A stretch of DNA of 64,000 bases from Mesorhizobium loti R88b. GTDB taxonomy: Bacteria; Pseudomonadota; Alphaproteobacteria; Rhizobiales; Rhizobiaceae. This document shows positions 41,661 to 50,358 of this stretch, one piece after another; the first letter of the stretch is position 1, and every line of letters begins with the position of its first letter. The translations under genes and the position numbers were made by a program. The stretch lies in NCBI RefSeq assembly GCF_013170845.1, contig NZ_CP033367.1, forward strand, positions 3,101,001 through 3,165,000, written 5' to 3'. The notes beneath the pieces were generated by a model that worked only from the letters and a program-made list of their open reading frames with translations, was not told the DNA's origin and made no database searches.

Positions 41661-41837
41661 ATGCCAAGAATAGTTTCTCGCTTCATGCGGGACGAATCTG
41701 GCGCGACCGCCATCGAGTATGGCCTGATCGCCGCCCTCATCGCGCTCGCCATCATCACCGGCGCCGGTGCGCTCGGCAATGCGATCAACGGCAAGTTCAC
41801 GAAAATCGGCACGACGCTCAACAGCAGCGGGTCGTAA
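41661..41837 (+). CDS. Flp/Fap type IVb pilin subunit
   Basis: A 58-residue prepilin starting ATG 41661 after AGGGG. The class IVb signature is DESGATAIEYGLIAALIALA: cleavage by a prepilin peptidase after Gly in ESG, Glu at position 5 of the mature form, then the hydrophobic N-terminal helix. Mature length about 43 residues. Flp pili attach cells to surfaces. No cpa/tad assembly genes are next to it, so it is an orphan copy that would depend on a tad locus elsewhere. Confidence 0.88.
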   Translation: MPRIVSRFMRDESGATAIEYGLIAALIALAIITGAGALGNAINGKFTKIGTTLNSSGS

Positions 41838-41939
41838 GCAGCCACCACGCCAAATTGACAGGGCGGCGCGTCTCCGTCATCCTTGAGTAAAGTCGCCGGG
41901 CCGTGGAAGCGGCCATGTTGGGCGACCGAGGGCAGCGTC

Positions 41940-42164
41940 ATGATCAGTCCCGTCATCGGCCAGAATGCCAAGCGCGCGGCAGTGCGCAAGGCGCTTGACC
42001 AGCACAAGGTCTACATCACCGCCCAGAGTTTTTCTGACGGCACCTACCAGGCACGCGTGCTGGTCGACGGCGAGGCCTATTGGGTCGACGAATTCCGGCT
42101 GAGCCAGCTGCGGCAGGGATTGACCCCGGCCGAGCTTGAGCTGACGCCGGCTGCCGACGATTGA
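41940..42164 (+). CDS. Hypothetical small protein
   Basis: A 74-residue protein taking ATG 41940, with GAGGG about 8 bases upstream; an earlier in-frame start at 41883 is less likely. Sequence MISPVIGQNAKRAAVRKALD then VYITAQSFSDGTYQARVLVD and YWVDEFRLSQLRQGLTPAEL suggests helix, strand pair and helix. No domain recognised. It precedes ligD by 71 bases on the same strand and may be co-transcribed. Confidence 0.6.
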   Translation: MISPVIGQNAKRAAVRKALDQHKVYITAQSFSDGTYQARVLVDGEAYWVDEFRLSQLRQGLTPAELELTPAADD

Positions 42165-42235
42165 GACCAAGTGAGCAATCGCGAGTGTCGTAAACGTAGC
42201 GCTCTACGGCGCCGCGAAGGATCGCGGCGGATGCC

Positions 42236-44719
42236 ATGACAACCCCGCCCAAACTCAAAACCTATCGCGCCAAGCGCGAATTCAGCAAAACACCGGAACC
42301 CGCCGGCGGCCTGATCTCCGCCGACGGCAACCGTTTCGTCGTCCACAAGCACCACGCCACCGCGGACCACTACGATCTGCGTCTCCAGGTCGGCGATGTG
42401 CTGAAGAGCTGGGCGGTGCCGCGCGGGCCTTCGCTCAATCCGGCCGACAAAAGGCTGGCGGTCGAGACCGAGGACCACCCGCTCGAATATATCGACTTCG
42501 AGGGCGTCATTCCCGAGGGCGAGTATGGCGGCGGGCCGATGATCGTCTGGGACACCGGCACGTGGGCGCCGATGGACGATGTCGAGAAGAGCCTTCGCAC
42601 CGGGGCCTTCAAGTTTCGGCTGGCCGGCGAAAAGCTCAATGGCGGCTGGATGCTGACCCGCCTGAAGCCCAAACCCGGCGAGGACGAGAACAAGAAGAAC
42701 TGGCTGCTGTTCAAGGAGCGTGATCTCGCCGCCGACACGGCGCTGAACATTCTGGAAGCGCGGCCGGAAAGCCTGAAATCCGGCCTGCGCATCGAGGAAC
42801 TGGCGGCGGCCGCCAAGCCGGCGACGAAGTCCGCGCCCAGGCCGGGTTCGTTGAAGCCGGGCGAACTGCCGGGCGCCGTCAAAGCCCCGGCACTCAGCCG
42901 CATCGAGCCGCAACTGGCGACGCAGGTGCCAAAACCGCCCGATGGCGAGGACACAGGCGAGCTCTGGCTGCACGAGATCAAGTTCGACGGCTACCGCACC
43001 ATGGCGCATCTCACCGACGGCCAGGTGCGGCTGATCACCCGTGGCGGTATCGACTGGACGAAGCGCTATGGCGACCTGCCGCATGCCTTCGCCAAACTGC
43101 CGTGCCGCGAGGCCATCATCGACGGCGAGATCATGGTGCTCGACGGCAAGGGTATCAGCCGCTTCGCGCTTTTGCAGGACGCGCTGGCCGACGGCGCCGG
43201 CAGCAAGCTGCATTTCTATGCCTTCGATCTCTTGCATCTTGATGGTTGGGACCTGATGAAGGCGCCGCTGATCCGGCGCAAGGCGCTGCTGGCCGAGCTG
43301 CTGGCCGGCCTCGGCGCCAACTCCGCCATCCAGTTCTCCGACCATGTCGAGGGCTCGGGACAGGGACTTTTTGATCAAGCTTCTGACATGGAGCTGGAAG
43401 GTGTCGTCTCAAAGCGGGCGACCGCCATCTACCAGAGCGGCCGCACCAAGAGCTGGACCAAGACCAAGGCGCTGAAGAGCGAAGACTTCGTCATCGCCGG
43501 ATATACCGTGTCCGACGCGGCGGAAGGGCTGGCAGCGCTTGGCATGGCCGAATGGGTGGATGGCGAGCTGCACTATCGTGGCAAGGTCGGCACCGGCTTC
43601 GACCGCGATACGGCGGAGGATCTGCTCGCCCGGCTGGAGCCGCTGACACCGGGCGCAACGCCGCCCGAAGGCGTGCCGCGCGAGATCATGCGCGAGATGC
43701 ACTGGGTGAAGCCGCTGTTTTCGGCGCGCATCCATTATGCCAACCGCACCGCGGACAATTCGTTGCGCCATGGCGTGTTTCGCGGTCTCAGGGATGTCGG
43801 CCTGTCTACGCCGGTGTCGGCCAAGCGCAAGCGGCTGATCTCGGAGGCCGACCTCGCCACCATCTGGGTGACCAATCCGGAGCGGCGACTGTTCGGCAAG
43901 ACCGGGCCGACCAAGCTCGACATCGCCGTCTACTACGCGCTGGTCGGCGACTTCATGCTGCCGCACATTCTCGGCCGTCCGGTGTCGCTGGTGCGCTGCC
44001 CGACCGGCCTGCCCAAAGACTGCTTCTTCCAGCGCCACGCCTTCACCGGCATGCCGCCCTCGGTGGTGACTTTTGAAGCCACCAATTCCGAAGGCGAGAC
44101 CAAATCCTACCTGTCGGTCGAAGGCGCCAAGGGGTATCTGGCGCTGGCGCAGTTCGGCGTCGTCGAGTTCCACACCTGGGGCACGCATCGCACCAGCCTC
44201 GACAAACCGGACCAGATCGTCTTCGACCTCGACCCGGGCGAAGGGATTTCCTGGCGCGAGGTGGTGGAGGCTGCCGTCCACATCAAGGGCGAACTCGAAG
44301 GGTTGGGCCTGGTGCCGTTCGCCAAGACGTCTGGGGGGAATGGCATCCACATCACCGTACCGGTGACATCTAAGCAGAACTGGAAGAAGCTGCACCAGGC
44401 AACCAGCGCCATCTCCACGCATCTGGCGGCCACCGCGCCCGACACGTTCACCACCACCATGGGCAAGGACAACCGCAAGAAGCGCATCTTCATCGACTAT
44501 CACCGCAACGCCCGCGGCCACACATCGGCAGCGCCCTATTCGCTGCGCGCCCGCACCAATTTGCCGGCCTCGACACCGGTGAGCTGGAGCGATCTGGAGG
44601 CGATCGATGCGCCGCAGGACCTGAACTATTCGTCGCTGCCGGGGTTGCTGGAGACGTCTGGTGATCCGTGGGCGGAGATCGAGGAATTCGCGCGGGATTT
44701 GCCGGCCTTGAAGACCTAG
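42236..44719 (+). CDS. ligD: ATP-dependent DNA ligase D (NHEJ)
   Basis: An 827-residue multi-domain enzyme that works with Ku in non-homologous end joining. Order: 3'-phosphoesterase at about 20-170 (RFVVHKHHATADHYDLRLQ with His/Asp metal ligands, VIPEGEYGGGPM), ligase at about 230-540 with the nucleotidyl Lys in LHEIKFDGYR near 248 and IDGEIMVLDG, and a primase-like polymerase at about 560-815 (IVFDLDPGEGISW with the catalytic Asp pair, KTSGGNGIHI). This PE-Lig-Pol order is the common rhizobial form. ATG 42236 is taken for its match to family starts. ku lies 550 bases downstream, beyond a dispersed repeat. Confidence 0.95.
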   Translation: MTTPPKLKTYRAKREFSKTPEPAGGLISADGNRFVVHKHHATADHYDLRLQVGDVLKSWAVPRGPSLNPADKRLAVETEDHPLEYIDFEGVIPEGEYGGGPMIVWDTGTWAPMDDVEKSLRTGAFKFRLAGEKLNGGWMLTRLKPKPGEDENKKNWLLFKERDLAADTALNILEARPESLKSGLRIEELAAAAKPATKSAPRPGSLKPGELPGAVKAPALSRIEPQLATQVPKPPDGEDTGELWLHEIKFDGYRTMAHLTDGQVRLITRGGIDWTKRYGDLPHAFAKLPCREAIIDGEIMVLDGKGISRFALLQDALADGAGSKLHFYAFDLLHLDGWDLMKAPLIRRKALLAELLAGLGANSAIQFSDHVEGSGQGLFDQASDMELEGVVSKRATAIYQSGRTKSWTKTKALKSEDFVIAGYTVSDAAEGLAALGMAEWVDGELHYRGKVGTGFDRDTAEDLLARLEPLTPGATPPEGVPREIMREMHWVKPLFSARIHYANRTADNSLRHGVFRGLRDVGLSTPVSAKRKRLISEADLATIWVTNPERRLFGKTGPTKLDIAVYYALVGDFMLPHILGRPVSLVRCPTGLPKDCFFQRHAFTGMPPSVVTFEATNSEGETKSYLSVEGAKGYLALAQFGVVEFHTWGTHRTSLDKPDQIVFDLDPGEGISWREVVEAAVHIKGELEGLGLVPFAKTSGGNGIHITVPVTSKQNWKKLHQATSAISTHLAATAPDTFTTTMGKDNRKKRIFIDYHRNARGHTSAAPYSLRARTNLPASTPVSWSDLEAIDAPQDLNYSSLPGLLETSGDPWAEIEEFARDLPALKT

Positions 44720-44745
44720 GGTTCCTCGCCCCCCTTAAAAGGCTG

Positions 44746-45044
44746 CGCTATGCACACATTTTCTGCGACTGGCGTGACTGATCGGCGCGAGGCTTGATTG
44801 CCACGTGGTTCCCCCAATCCGTCGCTGCTTCGCAGCGCCACCTTTCCCCCCTCCGGAGGGAAAGGAAGGGAGCGTTGCTGGGCGAGCGTTGATGGCAAAA
44901 AGCCTGGCGTTTTTCCTCTACCCCGTCGATCGGGGGAGAGGTGTCGAGCGAAGCTCGACGGAGTGGGGGTCGACCAGCGCGGCATAAGACAATGCATGCG
45001 CCAAGCTGCCATGCACGCTATCGCCAAAGACCAGCTGCTTGGAA
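44746..45044. repeat. 299-base dispersed repeat, copy B (inverted relative to 23327-23625)
   Basis: Reverse-complement partner of copy A, same length, with GTCGAGCGAAGCTCGAC and GGAGGGAAAGGAAGGG segments. It separates ligD from ku. The remaining 220 bases to the ku start hold a short hairpin (TTCGTCCTTCGGACGAA) and no gene. Confidence 0.85.
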
Positions 45045-45267
45045 GAGGCGAGGAAACCCAGTCCATCGACGCTTCCGACAATTTGAATTATCCTCTCCCA
45101 AACGACCTCAAAGAGGCACCGGAAGATTTCGTCAGGGATTTGCCGGTATTGTGCGGGGTCGGTGTAGGATTTGCGCAGCCTCGTTCGTCCTTCGGACGAA
45201 AAGCGCTGCAGAGAGCAAGATCATGCTCGAGCTAGAATGTCAGTGCATGGCCGCGTAGGAGTGTATC

Positions 45268-46176
45268 ATGGCGCCAAGGGCAAGTTGGAAGGGTTACCTC
45301 AAGCTCAGCCTCGTCAGCTGTCCGGTCCGGCTCTATCCGGCGACGACGACCAGCGAGCGCATCTCGTTCAATCAGCTGCACAAGAAGACCCACAACCGCA
45401 TCAATATGAAGCCGGTCGACCCTGAACTGGGGCTCGTCGAGCGCTCGGATCTGGTCAAGGGTTATGAGTACGAGGACAAGCAGTACATCATCATCGATGA
45501 TGCCGACCTCGACGCGGTGCGCATCGAATCCAACCACACGATGAACATCGAGGCCTTCGTCGACGAGGGCGAGGTCGACGTCATCTACCAGGATGCGCCC
45601 TACTACATGGCGCCGGATGGGGCGATGGCCGAAGAGACCTTCGCTGTGTTGCGTGAAGCGATGCGCAAGTCCGGCAAGCTGGCGATCGCGCGGCTGGTGC
45701 TGTCCAGCCGCGAGCGCATCGTGACGATCGGCGCGCGCGAGAACGGCATGTTCGTGTGCACATTGAGGAATCCGAACGAAGTGCGCGGCACAGTTGAGTA
45801 TTTCGGCAACATTCCGGCCGGCAAGCCTGACCAGGAAATGCTTGAGCTCGCCGAAGCGCTGATCAAGCAGAAGGAAACCACCTTCGATCCGAAGAATTAC
45901 GAGGATCGCTACGAGATCGCGCTGATGGCGATGATCCGTGAGAAGCTCAAGGGCCACAAGCCGATTATCGCGGCCGCCCCCGAGCGCGGTAATGTCATCA
46001 ACCTGATGGACGCGCTGAAGGCGAGCCTGTCGCAGTCGAAGCCGCCGGCCAAGTCGAAGAGCAAGGCCGACGAGGTGGCGGCAAAACCGGCCGCCAAGAA
46101 GGCGGCAGCGGGCGGTGCGGCTGAGAATCCGCTGAAAGCCAGTCTGCTGAAGGCGGTCGGCAAGAGCAAGAAATGA
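45268..46176 (+). CDS. ku: Ku protein (NHEJ)
   Basis: A 302-residue bacterial Ku that binds DNA ends as a homodimer and recruits LigD. The N-terminus RASWKGYLKLSLVSCPVRLY is the family signature, followed by FNQLHKKTHNRINMKPVD and VKGYEYEDKQYIIIDD. The core domain runs to about 225; the rest is the Lys/Ala-rich C-terminal tail that binds DNA (KPAAKKAAAGGAAEN). GGAG is 8 bases before ATG 45268. The stop overlaps the next gene (ATGA), so Ku and the BRCT-TPR protein are co-translated. Confidence 0.95.
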   Translation: MAPRASWKGYLKLSLVSCPVRLYPATTTSERISFNQLHKKTHNRINMKPVDPELGLVERSDLVKGYEYEDKQYIIIDDADLDAVRIESNHTMNIEAFVDEGEVDVIYQDAPYYMAPDGAMAEETFAVLREAMRKSGKLAIARLVLSSRERIVTIGARENGMFVCTLRNPNEVRGTVEYFGNIPAGKPDQEMLELAEALIKQKETTFDPKNYEDRYEIALMAMIREKLKGHKPIIAAAPERGNVINLMDALKASLSQSKPPAKSKSKADEVAAKPAAKKAAAGGAAENPLKASLLKAVGKSKK

Positions 46177-47291
46177 CGGCACCGGCCGTTTCGGGGGCGG
46201 TCTTTGGCACGGTCGGCGCTCTGACGGCGTTTCCGCTCAGGCTCGCTGTACGCGAGGTCGAGCGCCAGCACGGCCAGCTCAGGCGCGGCATCACCAGGCG
46301 CACGACGCATGTCGTGTTCGGCCGCACACTTCTCGCCAGGACTGGCTTGACGAAAAACGGCGATGCCGGGATCGAGCGCCGCGTCGCCGCCGAGCGCGCC
46401 GCCGGGCGAACGCTGCTCAGCGAGAACGGTTTCTTGCGCCGGCTCGGGCTGATGAAGGCGCCGGAGGCGTCGTCGCTGTCGCGGCAATCACTGATCGAGC
46501 AATCGCGGCTGTCCGGCGCCGACCTTGACCTGTTGTCGCTGTTCGACGCCTTCGAGCATGACAGCGAACCCTATTCCTTCCGCGACCTGATCCTGGCGCG
46601 CAAATATGCCGGGCTTGTCGCCGGGGGTGCTGCATGGGGCGCGATTGCGCGCTCCGTGCATCGCTCCGGCCCGGTGGCGTCGCTTACCGCCAAGTCGCTC
46701 GCCGTCGGCTCCCAGCATGGCCGGCCCGACGCCATCTATCTCGAGGGCGGCCAGAGCGAACTTGACGGGCAGCTGTTGTTCGACCTGGGCAGCGCGCCAC
46801 AAGGCGACGACACGCTGGAAGAGCTGTTTGCCGAGGCCGAAGCGGCGGAGGAGGGCGGCGCCCATGAAGGTGCTGCCGCACTCTACCAGCGCTGCCTCGC
46901 CATCGACCCCACTGACGCCATCGCCGCCTTCAACCGCGCCAACTGCCTGCGCGCCGGCGGCCACGCTGCGGAGGCCGCGCATGATTATGCCAGGGCAATA
47001 AAACTCGACCCGGCCTTCGTCGAAGCCTGGTTCAACCTTGCCGGCCTGATGAGCGAGCAAGGGCGCGACGCGTCGGCGCGAAAGCATCTGCAGAAGGCGA
47101 TCGCGCTCGACAAGAGCTATGCCGATCCGGTGTTCAATCTGGCGCGGCTGGAATTCGACGCCGGCAATTTGCTCGAGGCGCGGCGGCTGTGGGTGCGCTA
47201 TCTGGAGCTCGACGCAGAGTCCGAATGGGCCGGAGTGGCGACCAAGGGCGTGCAGTTCGTCGATATGCAGCTGGCGCGGACGGCGGGGTGA
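46173..47291 (+). CDS. BRCT-MerR-like-TPR protein coupled to ku
   Basis: A 372-residue protein. Residues 7-92 fit a BRCT domain: VFGTVGALTAFPLRLAVREV, QLRRGITRRTTHVVFGRTLL, then an ERRVAAERAAGRTLLSENGF helix-strand-helix, aligning well to the bacterial ligase BRCT pattern. Residues about 104-165 resemble a MerR-like helix-turn-helix (YSFRDLILARKYAGLVAGGA). Residues about 230-360 are three or four TPR repeats (AAALYQRCLAIDPTDAIAAF, AFVEAWFNLAGLMSEQGRDA). It overlaps the ku stop by four bases. BRCT plus translational coupling to Ku suggests an accessory factor in end joining. Domain calls are by eye. Confidence 0.75.
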   Translation: MTAPAVSGAVFGTVGALTAFPLRLAVREVERQHGQLRRGITRRTTHVVFGRTLLARTGLTKNGDAGIERRVAAERAAGRTLLSENGFLRRLGLMKAPEASSLSRQSLIEQSRLSGADLDLLSLFDAFEHDSEPYSFRDLILARKYAGLVAGGAAWGAIARSVHRSGPVASLTAKSLAVGSQHGRPDAIYLEGGQSELDGQLLFDLGSAPQGDDTLEELFAEAEAAEEGGAHEGAAALYQRCLAIDPTDAIAAFNRANCLRAGGHAAEAAHDYARAIKLDPAFVEAWFNLAGLMSEQGRDASARKHLQKAIALDKSYADPVFNLARLEFDAGNLLEARRLWVRYLELDAESEWAGVATKGVQFVDMQLARTAG

Positions 47292-47314
47292 GAATTGATG
47301 GTCGCGCTTGAACG

Positions 47315-47467
47315 CCCCCCTCTGTCCTGCCGGACATCTCCCCCTCAAGGGGGGAGATTGGCTGCTTTGCTGTCTCGCCCGCCTTCCAACCTTGGCGATT
47401 GGCGAAAGCGACAACGCCATCCAATCTCCCCCCTTGAGGGGGAGATGTCCGGCAGGACAGAGGGGGG
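47315..47467. repeat. Perfect 47-bp inverted repeat (MITE-like)
   Basis: Arms at 47315-47361 and 47421-47467 are exact reverse complements over 47 bases, with a 59-base loop. Each arm contains a nested hairpin (TCTCCCCCTCAAGGGGGGAGA type). It lies between the TPR gene and the hydrolase gene and would form a long stem in RNA, possibly acting as a terminator. Many rhizobial genomes contain similar elements. Confidence 0.85.
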
Positions 47468-47503
47468 CGACACGGAACGCTACCTTTCCAGGAAGACCGC
47501 CCC

Positions 47504-48148
47504 ATGACCAGCTTCCTCTTCGACGGCGATGACACCGCCCCGGTCACCATCCTGCTCGCGCATGGCGCCGGTGCGTCGATGGATTCTCCCTCGATGATCG
47601 CCACCGCGAAGGCTTTAGCCGCGGCCGGCTTCCAGGTGGCGCGCTTCGAATTCCACTATATGGCGGCGCGCCGCTACGGCCAGCGCAAGCCGCCGCCGCG
47701 CGCCGAGACGGTGAACCCGGAATACATCAAGGCGATCGCCGACCTCAGGGCCAAGGGCGTGACGGGCAAGCTGATCATCGGCGGCAAGTCGATGGGCGGG
47801 CGCGTCGCGTCGATGGTGGCGGACGAGATGTTCGCCAAGGGCGAGATTTCAGGGCTGGTCTGCCTCGGCTATCCCTTCCATCCACCCGGCAAGCCCGAGC
47901 AATTGCGGACCAAGCATCTCATCGGGCTGAAGACACCAACGCTGATTTTTCAGGGCACGCGCGACGAGTTCGGCACGGAGGACGAGGTGGCTGGCTATGG
48001 GCTCTCCGACTGCATCGAGGTGGTGTGGCTGGAGGATGGCGACCACGACCTCAAGCCACGCAAGAGTATTTCGGGATTTTCGACGGCAGATCATTTGAAA
48101 ACGGTGGCGGAGACGGTGAAGGTGTGGGCAGGCAGGGTCGCCTCCTGA
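47504..48148 (+). CDS. Alpha/beta hydrolase (KANL3/Tex30-like)
   Basis: A 214-residue hydrolase. HGAGASMDSPSM near the N-terminus forms the oxyanion region. The nucleophile elbow is IIGGKSMGGRVAS (G-K-S-M-G-G, Ser about 93), the acid is in IFQGTRDEFG near 155 and the His in WLEDGDHDLKP near 183. These fit the small dienelactone-hydrolase/KANL3-like family of unknown substrate. ATG 47504 starts 37 bases after the inverted repeat; the next gene follows after 7 bases, so it is probably co-transcribed with the exonuclease gene. Confidence 0.88.
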   Translation: MTSFLFDGDDTAPVTILLAHGAGASMDSPSMIATAKALAAAGFQVARFEFHYMAARRYGQRKPPPRAETVNPEYIKAIADLRAKGVTGKLIIGGKSMGGRVASMVADEMFAKGEISGLVCLGYPFHPPGKPEQLRTKHLIGLKTPTLIFQGTRDEFGTEDEVAGYGLSDCIEVVWLEDGDHDLKPRKSISGFSTADHLKTVAETVKVWAGRVAS

Positions 48149-48155
48149 CCCGCCA

Positions 48156-48926
48156 ATGAAAATCGCCACCTTCAACATCAACAACATCAACAGCCGGCTC
48201 GAAAACCTGCTGGCGTGGCTGGCGGCGGCAAAACCCGATGTCGTGTGCCTGCAGGAACTGAAGGCACGCGACATGCAGTTTCCGCGCACCGCGCTGGCCG
48301 ACGCCGGCTATGGCGCGGTGTGGAAGGGCGAGCCGACCTGGAATGGCGTCGCCATCCTCGCGCGCGGTGCCGAGCCGGTGCTGACCCGCGACGTGTTGCC
48401 CGGCGACGATGCCGACAAGCAGAGCCGCTATATCGAGGCGGCGGTGAACGGCATCATCATCGCTTGCCTCTACGCGCCGAACGGCAACCCGCAGCCAGGG
48501 CCGAAATTTCAGTACAAGCTGGCCTGGCATGCGCGGCTGGAAGCGCATGCCGAACAGCTTTTCGACACCGGCCTGCCGGTGGTGTTGGCCGGCGACTACA
48601 ACATCGTGCCCGATCCCAGCGACATCTACGCCACCCGCTCCTACGACGACAATGCGCTGGTGCAGCCGGAAAGCCGGGCCGCCTTCGCCGCCCTTCTTGA
48701 CCAGGGTTGGACCGATGCGCTGCGGAAGAAGCACCCGAAGGAGACGCTCTACACCTTCTGGGATTATCGCCGGAACCGCTGGCCGCGCGATGCGGGCCTC
48801 AGGCTCGACCACATATTGCTGTCGAAGACGCTCGCTCGCCGGCTGAAAGGGGCCGGCATCGACCGTGAGGTGCGCGGTCAAGATGGTGCGAGTGATCATG
48901 CGCCGGTTTGGGTGGAGTTGAGGTGA
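48156..48926 (+). CDS. xth: Exodeoxyribonuclease III
   Basis: A 256-residue exonuclease/AP endonuclease. The motifs of the EEP family are intact: MKIATFNINNINSR at the start, LQELK (Glu34, metal) , VVLAGDYNIVPDPSD (catalytic Asp and Asn near 150), RLDHILLS and SDHAPVWVEL (His near 250). Repairs abasic and 3'-blocked ends, fitting the ligD-ku-BRCT neighbourhood. Starts 7 bases after the hydrolase stop. Mature length matches the xthA family. Confidence 0.93.
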   Translation: MKIATFNINNINSRLENLLAWLAAAKPDVVCLQELKARDMQFPRTALADAGYGAVWKGEPTWNGVAILARGAEPVLTRDVLPGDDADKQSRYIEAAVNGIIIACLYAPNGNPQPGPKFQYKLAWHARLEAHAEQLFDTGLPVVLAGDYNIVPDPSDIYATRSYDDNALVQPESRAAFAALLDQGWTDALRKKHPKETLYTFWDYRRNRWPRDAGLRLDHILLSKTLARRLKGAGIDREVRGQDGASDHAPVWVELR

Positions 48927-49055
48927 GGCATTATCCGCGCGTTCCTTTTGCGCAGGCGCCATCTCGCGCTAATCTGGCGATGATCAGCATCGGGGGGCGT
49001 TTGATGCATTGCATGTCTGAGAGCCGCGAGAGGCCACTATCGAAGCCTGCCCGCC

Positions 49056-50249
49056 ATGCATGATTTCCACCCCGTCGAAATCCTGCTTGCGGCCGCCGGC
49101 CTCATTGCGGTCGCGGCATGCGGCGTCTGGCTGTTGCGCAAGGCGCGTCTCCGACGCCGCGCCAGGCGACGGGCGGATCCAGCCAACGATTATGCCGTGC
49201 GTACCGACTGGGAGCGCAGCACGGGCACCGTCAACTACTCGTCCTTCGTCTATTTTGATGTCGACCGCGACGGGAGATACGGCGTTGGCGACCGACCGAT
49301 GGCCGGCATCATGGTGCGGCTGTTCGACGGGCAAGGCGGCGTCGTCGCTGCAACCCGGACGAACAATGGCGGCTTTGCCAATTTCGCCATGTCGACGTCT
49401 TCGGCCAATGCCATGATCCGCTCGCCTGGCGCCTACCGGTTTGCGGTTTCGGTGCCGCCTGGCTGGAGCTCGCCCAGCGCCAACGAGACGCAGTCGCAGG
49501 ATTTTCGGCTGGCGCCTGGCTCGCCGGCCGGGCTGGTGTCGCAGAACCTGCCGCAGCCCGTCGGGCTGGCGCCGGCGCGCAGCCTAGCCGGCAGGATGGC
49601 GTCAGGCGGCAGCGTGACCCTGTCGGTGATGGCAAACGGGCACGTGCTGGAGAGCCTGGTGCTGGCGCCGGACTCTCCCTTCCGGCTTGACCTCGCCGGC
49701 AGGGCCGACACGGTGGCGATCGCCGGCGGCGGCCTTGACCGGCAGCTTGCGCTTTCGCCCTATCCGACCGATCTCGGGCTGCTGTCGCCGCAAACGCTGC
49801 CGAGCGAGACCTCGCTGCGGACGATCGGCTTCGACGACGTCACCGGACGCGGCTTCCGCAAGATCCCGTGCGGCCATGCCGGGCTGCAATGGCGCAACCT
49901 CAACGCCATGGCACAGGATCACACCAAGGGCAGCGAAGGCTATGTCAACGGTAATGTTTCGGGCGACCACGTGGCCTACACAAGCAGCGGCTACCCGGCC
50001 GAATTCAGCCGCGAAACCCCGTTCGGTTTCCACTCGGTGCTGCTAAGCGCTGCGTGGCTGAAGTCGGAAGGGGAGATGGCGCTGATCGAGTGTTGGCTGG
50101 GCGAGCAGCTGGTCGCCAGCAACCAGCTGGTGCTGTCGGCGCTGACGCCGCTGCACTATGCCCCGATGCTCAAGGAAGTAACCCGTGTCCGTCTTTCAAC
50201 GAAACACTACTGGCAAATGGTGCTGGACGACCTGATGCTGACGGGCTGA
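49056..50249 (+). CDS. Membrane-anchored protein with Cna_B/SdrD-like domain
   Basis: A 397-residue protein with an N-terminal membrane anchor (VEILLAAAGLIAVAACGVWL) followed by a basic stretch. Residues about 55-155 are an SdrD/Cna_B-type beta sandwich: FVYFDVDRDGRYGVGDRPMA and GIMVRLFDGQGGVVAATRTN then YRFAVSVPPGW, with Asp residues of a calcium-like loop (DVDRDGRYGVGD). Residues 220-390 hold an uncharacterised beta-rich domain (LRTIGFDDVTGRGFRKIPCG). Likely faces the periplasm. Function unknown; its stop abuts the convergent RiPP precursor 5 gene. Confidence 0.7.
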   Translation: MHDFHPVEILLAAAGLIAVAACGVWLLRKARLRRRARRRADPANDYAVRTDWERSTGTVNYSSFVYFDVDRDGRYGVGDRPMAGIMVRLFDGQGGVVAATRTNNGGFANFAMSTSSANAMIRSPGAYRFAVSVPPGWSSPSANETQSQDFRLAPGSPAGLVSQNLPQPVGLAPARSLAGRMASGGSVTLSVMANGHVLESLVLAPDSPFRLDLAGRADTVAIAGGGLDRQLALSPYPTDLGLLSPQTLPSETSLRTIGFDDVTGRGFRKIPCGHAGLQWRNLNAMAQDHTKGSEGYVNGNVSGDHVAYTSSGYPAEFSRETPFGFHSVLLSAAWLKSEGEMALIECWLGEQLVASNQLVLSALTPLHYAPMLKEVTRVRLSTKHYWQMVLDDLMLTG

Positions 50250-50250
50250 C

Positions 50251-50358
50251 TTATTGCGGCGTAACCGGGGGCGAGACCGCTGCACCGTTGGTCGCGGCCG
50301 TGAGAAATTTCAGATTTCCCTTCTTGATCAACGTAGGCCGTTCATAAATCTTCTTCAT
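50251..50358 (-). CDS. Putative RiPP (lasso-type leader) precursor peptide 5
   Basis: A 35-residue peptide on the minus strand. Leader MKKIYERPTLIKKGNLKFLT is the best match in the window to the lasso leader: Tyr5, Pro8, Leu10, Gly14, Leu16 and Thr20 are all kept. The core AATNGAAVSPPVTPQ lacks Cys. Preceded by a weak purine-rich site. It ends 1 base from the convergent 49056-50249 gene. No maturation genes are seen nearby, as for the other copies. Confidence 0.7.
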   Translation of the reverse strand: MKKIYERPTLIKKGNLKFLTAATNGAAVSPPVTPQ

